64,000 nucleotides of DNA from Colius striatus (GCF_028858725.1 NC_084760.1:8382867-8446866); one strand, 5' to 3'; counted from the stretch's first letter, positions 49,525 through 62,799 are shown. The notes: generated from the sequence alone by a model not told the origin. Numbers and translations are program-made.

Positions 49525-50170
49525 CTCAGATTTAAAAGAAAAGAAGAAAGACAACAACAACAATTAAAAAGCTGTTTTAATACAACACTGGGTTGCCTTT
49601 GGAAATGGCCTTTGAAAATATCCTGTAAAAGATAACCATCTTTCACAGGCATTCTTCTGAGAGAGAGAGAACTTCTTAGAAGTTCATCACTATTTTCTAC
49701 TTAATGGGTCTTTAAAGGAAGGCAGACTTTGTGATTGCTTGAGAAAGATGGGGGATTATTTGAAGCTGAAGCGAGGCTCATTTCAGCAGTAAGCAGCAGT
49801 ACTGCTTCACTGCAGTTTGACATTATTTCCTTCCCACTAGGAAAGAAGACAATTATTTTCCTTTTCACTTTGCAAATCCTTTGCCAACTATAGTTTAATT
49901 TTACACCCACCCCATTCCGCTGTCTGTGCCTTTGCCATAGTTTCGGGTGAAAAACAACTAGAATAATATATAACACTCATGGCTTTAATTTGTTTGACAA
50001 GATTTTGTGAAGTACCCCGTAATTGTGACAGAAAAATGGTTCCTTCTGTACCCCAAGGTAGCAGCGTTATTAGTGCCATCCATCCAACATTTTCCCGTCT
50101 GTCCACAAGTCTCTCCCTCAGGTTTCTAAAACTACAAATACATAGCTAATTTACATGTAGCTGTACATAT

Positions 50171-50882
50171 CATAGAAGCATAGAATGGTAGGGGTTGGAA
50201 GGGAACTTAGAGATCATTCCCCCTGCAGAAGCAGGTTCACCTAGATCAGGTCACATAGGAACATGTCCAGGCGGGTCTTGAAGACCTCCAAGGAAGGAGA
50301 CTCCACAACCCCTCTGGGCAGCCTGTGCCAGGGCTCCCTCACCTGAACAGTGAAAGTTTTTCCTTATGTTTAAGTGGAACTTTTTGTGTTCCAGCCTCAT
50401 CCCATTACCCCTTGTCCTGTTGCTAGCTACCATCCAAAAAAATGCTGCCCTAGCCTCCTGACACCCACCCTTTAGATATTTATAAATATTAATGAGATCT
50501 CCCCTCAGTCTCCTCCAGACTAAACAGCCCCAGTTCCTGCAGCCTTTCCTCATATGAAAGATGTTCCAGTCCTTTGATCATCTTGGTGGCCCTGTGCTGG
50601 ACTCTCTCCAGCAGTTCCCAGTCCCTCTTGAGCTGAGGAGCCCAGAACTGGACACAGGACTCCAGATGAGGCCTCACCAGGGCAGAGGAGAGGGGGAGCA
50701 GAACCTCCCTTGACCTGCTGCCCACACTCTTCTTGATGCAGCCCAGGCTGCCATTGATCTTGTCCACGAGGGCACATTGCTGGCTCATGGTTAGTTTTAT
50801 ATCAACCAGCACTCCCAGGTCTCTCTGCAGAGCTGCTCTCCAGCAGTTCAACCCACAGGCTGTCCTGGTGCATGGGGTTGAC
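50171..50882 (-). mobile_element. CR1 LINE 3' fragment, 0.7 kb
   Basis: Extends from CATAGAAGCATAGAATGGTA through TTTAAGTGGAACTTTTTGTG, CAGTCCCTCTTGAGCTGAGG and CATTGCTGGCTCATGGTTAG to GTGCATGGGGTTGACA. It is truncated 5' and immediately followed by a TATATCTATA-rich microsatellite-like patch. Confidence 0.95.
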
Positions 50883-51132
50883 ACATATATCTATATCTAT
50901 ATATGTAAACATATACATATATGTGAACAGTCTCATTTCTAGGCTACTGTTAATAAATTAAAAGTGATCCTTGGATTAGTATCTTTAATTTTGTGCATTT
51001 AAATTCTTACTGAATCACCAAGACTCATCTTAATCATAAATTTCAACACACAAGATAAATTAACCAGGGGTTACATAATGGAGAGATGTGGAGGTCTTTT
51101 TTTTTAGCTGTGAGTAGGAGATGATATTCCTT

Positions 51133-51227
51133 ATAGAATCACAGAATGGTAGGGGTTGGAAGGGACCTTTAGAGGTCATCTAGTCCAACCTCCCTGCAGA
51201 AGCAGGTTCACCTAGATAAGGTCACAT
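51133..51227 (-). mobile_element. CR1 LINE 3' terminus (95 bp)
   Basis: Only the extreme 3' end is present: TATAGAATCACAGAATGGTA to CACCTAGATAAGGTCACAT. Confidence 0.93.
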
Positions 51228-54200
51228 CACCTCTCTCCCAGAAGCTATTTAAGGTGGCACCAAACTGACCTCTGTTCTGCTGCCAGGTGCTTGGTTTCCA
51301 AATTGTTTCTCTGGAAACTATTCAGGTACTGTGGAGGATTGGAATGTAAGGTGTTTGCCTCTTTCTTTGTGAATGCACTGCACATTTGGTGTTGTGTCTC
51401 TGGAATTCTTTCTGCTAACGTGGTGATAAAATATTGAAAGCAACTGGGACCATCTCTGCCTTAGGGTTCACACTTAAATTTTATATGCTGATGAACTCTC
51501 AAAATGTCCCAAATTCCACTAAACTACAACCTTTAGTAAAGTCTCATGGTTTTTTGTGTCTCAGGGGTTTTTTTACAGTGGCTGGCTGCAGTGCCTAAAA
51601 CCTTACACAGCTTCAATTGACAGCACAGCTGTATGATCTCACCATTATCAATACAGAGTGGTTATGGTTTATGATATGATCCCTCGTAGCCCGATTCTGC
51701 TTGGAGGCTGTATTTATCCACACTGCAAGTAAAGATTTTCAGTTGTAGCCAACAGTGCTGTTATTCTCTGTGTAGGCATCCTACAGACTTTGTTATTATA
51801 TCTCTGTTTGGTTTGTTTTTGTTGGTTTTATTTGTCTGCAAGTTTGAATGTACACAATGAACTTCCCTTTTGGCACGAGGAACTGGTTGAGGAAATCTAA
51901 CCAACTGAGCAATTTCTTAGGTGCTGTGATGCACCTTCAATATCTTCTTTCCCCACTCCTTCCCTCCCATGTATATCATTGAAATAAGCTACATGAAAAA
52001 CAAGTCAGCAAGAATTAATGTAGCCCATTTTCCTCATCTTTAAAGAACAATATCAGGTCTTTCTTCTAACTTCATATGGATTTTATTCAGAGCAGCCAGC
52101 AAATTGTTGTAGTGGCGTAGGTTGGGTGAGTGGAAAGATGTTCATGTGTTGAAATGTTTACTGGAAAATGTTACCTCTCAAACTAACAATGTTTTTCCAA
52201 GCTTGGCAGTGCTGATACAGGATAATTCACCTTCAGTAAAGTGAGTAGAGGTTTACACAGAGCACGCTCCCAAGCCCAGCCTACTCAAGAGGCCAAGTAC
52301 AAGCAGGTGACACTTGCTGATTGTTCTGTGTCACTTCCCCTGAAAGGTGACTGAATGACTGCAAGGCAACAGCTAAGCAAAGGAGCTTTGAGTTGTATTT
52401 ACTGCCTTGCAAATGGCTGATCCTCCACTGAAAGTGACAGACTCTGTAAAAAAGAAACCAAAACCAAGATGCTGAAGTGTAAATGTGGGACTAAAAGAGG
52501 AAGGAGACATGTTTTAACCCCAAAGACGAATTGTTAGCATTCCTCTAGCAGTAGGAATCCTCATTGCCCACCTTGGAACAGAAAGCAAATGTATCCACTC
52601 AGGGTAAGAGAGGACAAAGAGGAGTATAAACATATCACTGACTACAGACATGATTGTTTCTTAAGTTGTTTGTCCTCACCTCTCCTTTATAAATGCAGAG
52701 GGTTATTATAGAAGTGGTTTAACTCACTTTCGAAGTGAGCTTATTATACCAAGACATTTGCCCTCAAATTTGCACTGGTAGAACAGCAGAATAAACACTG
52801 GCATGGTGAACACTGTGTATAAAGAAAAGAGGTTAGCCTACAGCCACAAAAGAGGTTCTAGGAAATCAACCAAAACCGCTTTAAAACCTTGTCAGAGCGA
52901 TGTGCTTCCAATCTTTCCCTTCCCTTGTCTTATTTGAGTTCTGTGTAACAGAGTCATTTCAGTTTAGGGTAAGAGAGCAATCTCAGATACCAGCAATAGC
53001 ATTGTTTCCAGTATACTAACAGAACAGAAATTGTAGTATTCTAGTATGCTAGCCTAGTATCCTAGAAATACATCATTTTTAGTATAAATAGTACATACCT
53101 GAGACATTTCTCATTATACCAACTACCTTTGTGTCTGCCCAAATATAAAAATACAGTCATTTCAAATAATTAAAGCTCTTGCAATGTAACCAGTTATAAG
53201 CAGGTGGAAATCCACCATTTCTCTTTGAGGAAGTTTCTTTATCTCTCATTTTTGTTGCTGATTTAATTTAAAGTTCACTTGATCATTTGCCACTACTCAA
53301 ACCACTTCTCTATTAAATTTATGCCAGGTTTTCATCATCTGTGATGTGAAAAAGCAGACTTAAAGCTTAAATTCCTTGTTGGAAGAAGCTGAATGCCAAG
53401 ATGCAAAGTACTCCTGAGTTTAATTCTCGTTGCTTCAATTGCAACAGGGACCTGCCTGCTCTGTACTGCCCAAGGAAGGATTATATTTCTGCTGCTTACC
53501 TTAGCACAAAGCCCTTGGTTAGTCTGTCTCAGAGCATTGCAGAGGAGCACGCAGCGCTGGCGATTGCGATAGCTCAGAGACTTTCCTTCAACAGTGCTAG
53601 GACATCTTTCAGTTTCCAAGAGCCAAAGCATAGATGTGGTATGCTGAGTGGACTTCTCTGTTCTTTGTATAGCTGGATGCCAAGAACACTCAGTCTAAAC
53701 TATGCGTGCATGGTTTAAAAATCATCAGATGATAGGGTGGTGCCTCTGGCCAAAATGATCATGCAATTATTTGAGTCAGTGGCATCTAACCAAGCCATTC
53801 CCTCAAGGCTCCATCTGTACAGAGACCGTTTGCAGCATCCCTATGCCTCGTTTTAGCTGGTTCTTTCAGACATTATACCTCCACCCAGTTCCCACATGCA
53901 ACTTTGCTTTGTAAAACAGCTAAACAGGCAGCCTTTGCAGTACAATAGGTTCTTACTTTTCTTTACATGCCATTAGTTTCGCTTTGAATCGATGCCTGAG
54001 GATCGATCGGTCACGTCCGATTTCATACCCTGTTGCCTGGTGAGTTAATTCAGGGTGCGTTAGACCCTTTGAAAATGGAGGCTGCAGGAATGGACACTCA
54101 AGGCTTCAGAGAGAAACATGGGCTTTTGGCATGGTAACCTTTCTTCAGCTGGGTTACGGAGCCACTCACAGAATTGCTCTCCGTGAGAGACAAGGTTTGA

Positions 54201-56417
54201 AAAATGGAGGTGAGTCGCCAAAATGGGATTTTGTGAGAACTCTGGGCCACCAAAGCTGAGGTGCTGATACTAAACCTTCTGTTTAGACCTGTCCAGGCCT
54301 CAGTTGTATGGAAATTCCAAATATCCATTTTCTGCTCTTGCTCTGGAAATTCTGGGTCTCTTCTTTCTTTCTTTAAGGTGTGTGACTGCTTTGCACTTTG
54401 GCCTCTTCTCTCTCAAGGTATTCCCACTGGACTAGTGGCCAGTCCTCAAAAGACATGAGCCCTTCTTCTTCTTTGGGATTATCTCAGATTTATGTACCAG
54501 TGCACCCTTCTCTTTCACACAAGCTGTACTCATCTGCCTCAAAGTCCTGTTTCAATATGTCTTCACCCTGAGGTGACTACAGCATTTCTCCCCTAGTCCC
54601 AGTCTAATGCAGCAGATGTGTGGTTTATGCACGTATTACAAACACACCAGGGACAGTAGCACTACACACACACACACATTTACACTCCTGAGAACGTATT
54701 AATATGCATCCAAACCATTCAGATCTCCACCAGTCTTTCTCACCCATATGCTTTCATGCTCTCTTTCAAGCTCATGTCCCCTCACGTGCCTGTCACTGGC
54801 AGTTTATTCTCATGTCTCTTCTTCCCAAGTTCAGTCACAAAGTCCGTAAGGCTTTACCTTGCTGCTTCAGTTGTCTCAGAGCTGCAGCTCAGTGCTGGGT
54901 GCCCTGTGCTGCCTTACCAGAAGGTAGGGTTGACCCAACATCTCCAGTGGCTTCCATATCTCCCTGGTATTTTTCAGGAGCACACTTTTCAGCTTTGTTC
55001 ACTTCAGAACTGTGCAAGAGCTGCAGCACCTGGGATTTATTTGTCCCATTGAAGAATGTGCTTTGTCACTCACTGCAGAAGTGGCTTGTTCTTGGCCCAG
55101 CACATTTCTGTCCCACCTCTTCTCCTCGTTGGCAGCTCACAGCAGCAGAAACACAGGCTGCCTGTCCCTCTCTACCCTCAGAGTTAAAAAAACCAAAACA
55201 CTTGAAGGTTATGGTTTTGTTGGGGAACAGGAAAGGTGCCAGTACGCTGCTTAGGGACAATTTTCTGTGTTTCTGCTTCAGTAGCAGAATGATTGGTGGT
55301 GTTAAAGGACTGCTCCTGAGAGCTTGTTAATGCCCCATACAACTGATTGTATGGGGAAGGAAAGCAAGGCAGGGGAATAGGGGTAGTGAGAGGAATATTC
55401 AGGATGAAGAACAGGAGAGTGATGTAGTCCTTTGCACTTGGAGATGAGCAACAATCTGTGGTGGCTGAGGAAACTTCTTTGCTATAAGGGTCTGCCCTAA
55501 GTGAAAGTAGCTCTCCATGAGTGCTAACAAGCAGCAGATGAGTGTGTGTGCCTGTGTGCACGTGGTAATGTTTGGAACCAAACTTCTGAACTCAAGCACA
55601 AGCACACTTGCTAGCTGCAACCAGTACAGGCTCATTACAAATTGTGGCAACACCTGGGCTAATCAGAAGTGACACTTCTGAATCTTCCAGGAGATATATG
55701 ATAGAATTATCAACAAAAGATAACACCTAATAACACCTCATGCTTTTGCGTATAGACCACTTTAATTGGAAAAACTAGAGTGCTGGAAAGAAGAGGTGTG
55801 AGGGCTGGGATTTGGAAGCAGTTTTGGGAAGAAGGGAGCCTGGAAAGAAGGTGGTGAAGATGGTGTCTGGGGGAAAGATCCTGGAAGTGGGGAAAGATCT
55901 TGGAGCCCAGAAATAGGTGGTGACAAATGCCATGGGATGCCCAGGGACCTTGAGATGCAACACCTGAGATGGGTAACTGCAAGCAGTGGCACAGTGGGAA
56001 TCAGCACAGCTTCATCTTCCTGGATCAGCAGAGATCTCCCTCCTGAGCAGCAGGGACACAGGGAACATAATGCTGGGGCAAGAGTTGGAGACAACTAAGA
56101 AGAATAGAAGCTCTAATCTTCTTGCTTCTTCAATAAACCCCAGTACTCAAATCCAGTATAGGGTGTTTTCTTTATATTACCCATGACAGCATCTAAATCA
56201 TGTGTGTCAGCTATTAGAGAATAAGTTCTCAAAATATTAGGTCCAAGACCACCTTTTACAGCATTGCAGCTTCTGATATTATCATGCCATGGATTCACAG
56301 ATTTGAAACCCAGAGAACTGTGTACACGGGAGCTAACTGTAATCTTCATATAACACAGTAGCATTTCCTTGTTGTACAGAATATTCTGACATTCATAACA
56401 GCTGATATTTACAGGGT

Positions 56418-57303
56418 TGTCATGGGTTTGTGTGGAGCTGCTTTTTGCTTGGCAACAGGGGGAGGGGGCTGCAGTGCTGGCCTCTGTAAGCAGTTCTCAA
56501 AGCATCCCTGATTTCTGAGCTGGACCAACCTGCAGCCCAGCTGGGCCAATCTAATGCCTCTGCCATCATTATTTAAGGAGGGAAATCTGTGGCAGGGGGA
56601 GGTGGGGGGTGTGATGGGGGTGGTTGTGTGGATGTTGTAATAAGAGAAGGAGGAAGGAAGGAGCAGTACCAGGCCAGACATCCCCCTGCAACTTGTGGTG
56701 AGAAGGCAGCTGTGCCCCTGCAACCCATGGAAGGCAATGGCAGGCCTCAGAGCCACCAGCAACTCTGTGTGAGTGCATTCAGACAAGCAGGAGACTGTGT
56801 GAGGAGGGGCCATGGTGCAGGACATGCTGGAGAGCCTGTGGGCCCCAGAGACACACACAGGAGGGGAGAGGAGCTGCAGCCCTTGGGATGAAGGCCCATT
56901 GGAGCAGCCCGTGCAGGGCTGCCTGGCCTGTGAGGGACTCTGCACTGGAGCAGGGAGGCCCAGCCAGGAGCTGCCTGCCCTGAGGAGAGACAAGCGGCAG
57001 GAGCCATGGGGAAAGGACACACTGAAACCCACATTCCCTTTTTCCCCCTAAGGCATTCAGGGTGGAGGAGGTAAGGACCCCAAAATCAGGGCTCTGAGCC
57101 TGGGAAGAGGAGGGGGGTGGGAGGAAGGTGGTCTTAAAGGGCTGGTTGTGCTCTTCATCATTGTACCAATCTGTGTTGGGTTTTGTTTATGTTTTTAGCT
57201 GGTGGTGGATTAAATTAGTGTTTGTTTTCTTCCCCAAGTTGAGCAGGCCTGTCTGATTTGCCTGGGAGCATAAGTGGCAATTGAATCTTCCCTGTCCTTA
57301 AGG
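56418..57303 (+). mobile_element. Endogenous retrovirus LTR, near full length
   Basis: Starts TGTCATGGGTTTGTGTGG, the beginning of a widespread bird LTR family as I recall it. A CCAAT box (56,546-56,550) and a TATA-like TTATTTAAG (about 56,569) follow. Further on are a purine-rich leader-like stretch, the phrase CTGAGCCTGGGAAGAGGAGG, and an ATTAAA signal (57,209-57,214) with a TTTTCTTCCCCAAGTTGAGC downstream context. A 207-codon minus ORF overlapping it is incidental. The 3' end is indistinct, and the family name is not assigned. Confidence 0.72.
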
Positions 57304-58499
57304 AGTTGCAAAGGCCCTTGTTACTTATGGTTGATTGTGGTTGTTTGTTCCTGGATAGGCCTTCTGCCATCTCACTAAATCTGTCATAAAACTCTGAAGC
57401 CCATGCCTGCAGAACTGGGAGCTGGACAACTCGCTGTAGCTGGAGCAACTCAGATATAGGCATACTGAAATGCCACAATGAAACTGCAGGATTTCACCTG
57501 CCTTTAGCCAAAACTACTCCACATACAGTGTAACCTGCCTGGTTAAACCCCTTGGTTTACTTTAAAAAGCCACCTCACTTGAGCTTGCAGATTCTTCCAT
57601 TTTATTACAGAGGAATCTTAACAGGATGAGACTTGCCCCTTCTGGGACAAGTTACCTCCCCCAGGAAGATGCAGGTTACCTCACCTCTACAGTATGAAAT
57701 GAAACAGGCCAGGGATGTCCTTGCAGCCCTCAGCACTGGCACAGCTATATCTTGGATGCCCACATCCAAACTGCTTACTGAGACCTGCCCCTGCTCCACA
57801 CTGCTGACAGTCTTGGACTGAGCAATGGCCATACTAATTCATTTAATAATGTGGAAAACTAGGTTCTGGTTTACAGATTCAGACCACAGACCTGTGCAAC
57901 TTCTTTTCTGCTCAAGGATTTCTCTGGTTTTGTTATTCCCCATATTGTCTCTCGTGACTTGGACAGGTGGCATGGCAAAGTGCTTCAAACTCTGATGGGA
58001 GACGATGTGTCAGCTACCATTGAGACTTTATCCATCTTTCCCATCAAAGCCAATTTTGTTCCTGGAATGCCTCTTGGTTGGTTTCATAGATTCTTCTAAG
58101 CAACCCTTAAACCTGTTTCTAGGCATGCTTTATTACTGCTGCCTCCCTTCATGAAGACAAATTGCTAGACTGCTGCAGCTGGTTTTAGAACACAGACAAT
58201 TAAAGACTCAGTGGAAATAGCTTTGGGTTGCTGGACTGACACCTAAAAGAAATGTCTCTGGTCCAGTCAACTGTTACATGTAGACAGTCAGTTGACAACA
58301 GAGAATGCCTTAGAGAGAATCCCTCACAACCCAATACCTGATGTTCTAGGATTTCACTGTTAGGCCTGTCTCCCTAAACCCTGCTCTCTGAATTTCCACT
58401 TTGGTAAATTTTCCAATGCTTGTGTCCTGTGAGAGATTTAAAATAGAATCCTGAAAAAATATGTATGTTGGATATTGGGGTAGGTTTGTGTTGGAGTAG

Positions 58500-58902
58500 G
58501 AGGAGAAGAGACTATTTGTGATTGACTGACCACAACTCCCTGAGGGGGGAGGAGGTGGAGGTAGCAGCAGGTAGCTGAGCCTGGGAAGAGGTGAGGGATG
58601 ATGGAAGATCTTAAAGTGCTGATTGTATTTTTGTCATGATTCTGCTCTGGTTTTGTTTCTGTCCTGTTTCTGGTTGGCAGTGGATTAAACTGATCTTGTG
58701 TTCTTCCCTAAGGAGACCAGTCAAGCCTGTTTTGCTCGGAACCATAAGTGGCAGTAAGCTCTCCTTGCCTTGGCCCTTCATTATCTTCTTTCCTTCCACC
58801 TCCCTGGGGCTTTCACCATCCCATGGAAAGAGGGGTTGTGTGGGATGGTGAGGGAGCAACTGTGTGGTGCTTCCTTGCTGGCTGGGCTTGAACGGTGACA
58901 GA
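58500..58902 (+). mobile_element. Endogenous retrovirus LTR, 3' part
   Basis: Shares CTGAGCCTGGGAAGAGG, a conserved run to the ATTAAA signal (58,684-58,689), AACCATAAGTGGCAGTAAGC and the downstream CTTCATTATCTTC-type segment with the LTR at 56,418, in the same orientation. It lacks the 5' half. The 1.2 kb between the copies shows no recognisable retroviral domain, so this is either a decayed provirus or two independent solo LTRs. Confidence 0.65.
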
Positions 58903-59067
58903 AGTATTCCACAAGAGCAAAGTGGAGTAAGGCATTGAAAGAGTTGCCAGCCTTGGATACAAAAAGGTCTTTGTCCTTTGTAATAATTCACTCAACACTA
59001 ACCCAATGTTTCCAGAAAAAATGGAGGAAAGGTGTAGGTGCCAAGTCATGAGGGCTTTAAAGGTTTT

Positions 59068-59690
59068 CATAGAATCATAGAATGGTAGGGTTGGAAGGGA
59101 CCTTTTGAGGTCATCTAGTCCAACCCCCCTGCAGAAGCAGGGTCACCTAGATCAGGTCACATAGGAACATGTCCAGGTGCGTCTTGAAGACCTCCAAGGA
59201 AGGAGCCTCCACAACCCCCCTGGGCAGCCTGTGCCAGGGCTCCCTCACCTGAACAGGGAAATAGTTTTTCCTTATGTTTAAGTGGAACTTTTTGTGTTCC
59301 AGCTTCATCCCATCACCCCTTGTCCTGTTGCTACCTACTATAGAAAAAAGGGATGCCCCAACCTCCTGACACCCACCATTTAGATACTTGTAAATGTTAA
59401 TAAGATCTCCCCTCAGTCTCCTCTTCTCCAGACTAAACAGCCCCAGTTCCCACAGCCTTCATAAGGAAGATGTTCCATACCCCTGATCATCTTGTTGGCT
59501 GTGCACTGGACTCTCTCCAGCAGTTCCCTGTTGCTCTTGAGCTGAGGAGCCCAGAACTGGACACAGGACACCAGAGCAGAGGGGGAGCAGAACCTCCCTT
59601 GACCTGCTGGCCACTCTCTTCTTGATGCATCCCAGGCTGCCATTGGCCTTCTTGGCCAAGAGGGCACATTGCTGGCTCATGGTTAGTTTA
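59068..59690 (-). mobile_element. CR1 LINE 3' fragment, 0.6 kb
   Basis: Runs from CATAGAATCATAGAATGGTA through GTGTTCCAGCTTCATCCCAT to CATTGCTGGCTCATGGTTAG. It sits just outside the putative end of the CASP8AP2 transcription unit. Confidence 0.95.
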
Positions 59691-59799
59691 TTATTTTATG
59701 TAGCTTGTGAAACTCTCCAATTTCTGATCCAGCCCCATCCCCTAAGAAATAAGCAGTCTGTATTCAGAGCAGTAATTGCATCAGAGCAGCAGCTGATTC

Positions 59800-62742
59800 C
59801 TTCCATGTTTATTTTTATTGCCCAGAACATCAACATAGCTACTCATTTCTACAGACTAACAGAAGTCAATTTGAATGCTGTCTCACAGCACGTGGAGTTG
59901 TCAAGCCATTAGCCACCAGTTCTAGGAAATGTTTTCATTTACCTGAGGTTTCACAACTGAGACTGTAGATTTACATACAGTACATTTTGCATATATGTAT
60001 AAAAACTCTTGCTGGAGAAATACATTAGAAACAATGGTACAAAAGCACTCCAAGCCACCCTTTTGTTCAACAACGACATCTCTGTGAATGTTACAGTTTT
60101 ATTTGCTGCCTTATAGTAAGCAAACTGTTCAGTTTATACAAAATAAATCTGGAGTCTTATATATATATATAGTTAGAAAAATCATCTTTGGCTAAACAAA
60201 GCTCTATTTTTATACATATATTTATATATATACACAGATCAGATATTTTACATGACCACATAGGAAGCTGTACACGTACTTACAAGAAAGGGAGGTTATT
60301 TACACAAAAGGAATCAATCAATAAAAAAGTCAAACCCTTCCCCCTCCCCCCATCACCTGTACAGGTAAGAAAGTAAATAAATGCAGGCAAAGAATAAAAC
60401 AACAACTTTGTAACAAAATACTGCCTGCTTTTAGAGACAGAGAGGAAGCACTTAAGCTGAGAGAAGCTACTTCCCTCAGTGCCCTCAGTACTGCACACAT
60501 TGATCTCTAAGCATATGGTTAGAAGAACACTCTTAGTAGAGTCTGGGTTTTTTTTCCACAAGTATTCTGCAAGCTGTCTATTCTGAGACCAGGTTCAGAT
60601 AGGTTTAAATCTCCCATCAGAAAACAACCATCACAAACGTTTGTTCGAGGCGTCCCCTCAGCAGGCGCTGGCGTAGCACACACAACCTGACACTTGAGCA
60701 GCAAAAGCAAACCTTTTAGAAACAAGCACATCAGCTGGAAGACTGCCAGAACTGGCATCATCACCTACTCAAGTCTTGCTTGTAATAGTTTCCAGAGCAC
60801 TGCCTAAAACAAGGATGATGCACTGTTTGGCATGCACTCCCCAGGTCACATCTACAACACTCCCAAGGTGCCATCCCTGACAAATTATCTGCTGGTTTGT
60901 GAGGATGGAAAGTGTGTCCCATTAGCTGGAGAGGGAGTAAAAAGCCATTACAATGAAACAGAAGAGCTGGTCACTGGATTCTGCAAAAACACTCCCATTT
61001 AATCCAAGTTGAAAGGCAATGCACTTAGGTTGGGCTTTTAAAGGCCAACTAAACTCAGCACATGTTCTGACTGAATAAAGCCTACAGCAGTTCTGGCCCT
61101 CAGTAAAGAATAAAACTTCAATCCTCAATGAATTCTAAATACAAAAAAAACCCTGTGCAACTTCCAGGAATGTTTTTCAGGAGGAAGGAAAAAAAACCCC
61201 TAGCAAGTGTGTATGTGTACACATACATACATGGACACTTCTAGTATGTACTGCTAAAACTGGAAGCAGTTAGAAGAGTTCTTTAAAATAGAACATAATG
61301 AATTTCTAATGTACTAAACAATTTGTAAAGATAGATACAATTGCTGTCAAAACATGCCAAGTTGACAAGCTTTTGAAACTGCTTGTTTTTTTACAGGGAA
61401 GTTTTTCTCCTGGTTAGCATTTAGGAAGCCACATTTTCTAAAACTGTAACAGGTCTGTTTCCCAATTCATTTGAAAAGTCACTTGTCAATTTACTGCTTT
61501 TCCTTTTTTAAACAAAACAGAATGTTCATTATGTGCAAGACCTAAAGAAGGACCTTGCTCAGATGTGGTTTGAAACAGAAAAGCATGTTAGTCCTTTCTG
61601 AAGAAAAAAAAAGTGAGAACATTCCAGAGCATTTCTCAGGGGGAAAAAAACCCCAAACCCCAACTACTATTCAAAATTCAAAACTAAGTCATTTTAACTA
61701 TCATCATAATTGTGAAATGTTTGCAATTACAGGACAGTTGTTTGTAAATGAATACTCATGACAGCATCTGACAGTGTAAAAGAAAGACTGGTCACTGCGT
61801 TGATGACTGGCTTCACTCTCCCACAGAGGATGGGACTCAGTTTATTTCTCTTCAAGAACCAGAAAGTTAGGAGTCTAGTCTAGACAATCAGCTTAGATTT
61901 TCTCCATTGTCAATGAAGACAGGTGGGAACCCTCAAAGAGACATTCATTCATCTCTGTTGAACACTGAAGTCATTAAGAAATGGCTTAGGTGATGTGCTT
62001 AAAGTCAAAGACGTGCACTCAGTGCTAGATTCTCTTTGTGAAATCCACTAAGGAGCAACTGAACCAAGAGCCACTTATTCCTTACCAACAGAATCCAATT
62101 GCTAGATAAGCAGTTTTTGGAAACACTGCCATCACTGCTCTGCTTTATTTGAAAAGAAAAAGGCCTGACTGCTTAAAACAATGTTTCAAGGTAACCAAGA
62201 TGAAGCACCTGTCATTTCCCAGGGTTAACTACCAGCTGGACTCTGAAGTGCTTTGGCAGAATAACATAGAGGGAACTTTACAAACAAACTGGGCACACAG
62301 GAACAGAGTAGAGCTCTCTTACTTTTTTAAATGGTAGTTTTTGTGTGGTAGGCACTGTACAAGGCACTCTTACTGTGATGTGGCTGCACATCACAACCTG
62401 CAGTGCTTCTGACAAGTTAAGGGAGAGCCACTGTTTCCACTTGACTGCACGCCCTGGTCTTTGCTTACAGAACACGTTTAACCAACAGATTTCACCCCCT
62501 TAAAAGGCTGCTGCTCCATTTGTGTGTTCCCAGTTTGGTTGTAAAGCTCCCTCTCTGTTATTCTGCTAAAGCACTGCAGAGGAAACATGGCCAGGAATGT
62601 AAGTCATTAACAGTGTGTCAGATTTACCATATCTAGTAGTTTGATATCTCCCACTAATCCCATCATCTGAATGCAGCGCTTGTAGTCCACTGTTGCTGGT
62701 AATGGCTAAACCCTGTAGCCATGAAGCAACTCGCAGGTAAGT
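59800..62742 (-). other. CASP8AP2: Probable CASP8AP2 3' untranslated region
   Basis: This is the sequence below the stop codon of the terminal exon at 62,743. It has no recognisable transposon, in contrast to the CR1- and LTR-bearing stretch below 59,700. Minus-strand AATAAA signals occur at 62,144-62,149 (about 600 bases after the stop), 61,841-61,846, 60,098-60,103 and as a tandem pair at 59,808-59,819. The long form would end near 59,790. Which site is used cannot be decided from sequence. An AT tract lies at about 60,160-60,235. Confidence 0.45.
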
Positions 62743-62799
62743 TTACTTGCACTTGGATTTCTTGAACAGCTTCATTAACTGCTTGAATCTTTCTGCAAC
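62743..62799 (-). CDS. CASP8AP2: CASP8AP2 (FLASH) terminal coding exon, 18 codons plus stop
   Basis: On the minus strand, TTTTTTTTGACCCTCCATTAG provides an acceptor at 62,800, and the exon reads VAERFKQLMKLFKKSKCK and then TAA in phase 0. As I recall it, CASP8AP2 ends with a SANT/Myb-like domain whose last helix reads VSERFQQLMKLF followed by a short basic tail ending KSKC, which matches closely. CASP8AP2 is a nuclear protein of histone locus bodies needed for replication-dependent histone mRNA processing and is also linked to caspase-8 signalling. Position and strand agree with the known order BACH2-GJA10-CASP8AP2. The exon is too short to be found by ORF length. The preceding exon must lie beyond 64,000; I found no convincing candidate between 62,900 and 64,000. 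Confidence 0.72.
   Translation of the reverse strand, partial: VAERFKQLMKLFKKSKCK

Larger units (their letters stand above)
49525..59800. other. Non-coding region upstream of GJA10 up to the putative CASP8AP2 3' end
   Basis: It contains the GJA10 5' intron and promoter (not located), CR1 fragments (50,171-50,882, 51,133-51,227, 59,068-59,690), an AT-rich TATATCTATA/CATATA patch at 50,883-50,925, a CA repeat at 54,663-54,679, and two LTR copies (56,418-57,303 and 58,500-58,902). A plus-strand ORF of 208 codons at 54,704-55,330 shows no recognisable domain. The rest appears unique. Confidence 0.75.

Noticed and set aside
49509-49652. Upstream ATG that would lengthen GJA10 by 48 residues
   Set aside because: Connexins begin with MGDWN-type sequence. 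The extension is pyrimidine-rich, encodes a Cys-rich run and fits an intron with an acceptor at 49,525.
54704-55330. 208-codon plus-strand ORF
   Set aside because: Other frames in the same stretch are also open. There are no domains and no splice context, so it is probably chance in a C/T-rich stretch.
56409-57032. 207-codon minus-strand ORF
   Set aside because: It lies wholly antisense to the GC-rich LTR leader-like region and has no recognisable domain.
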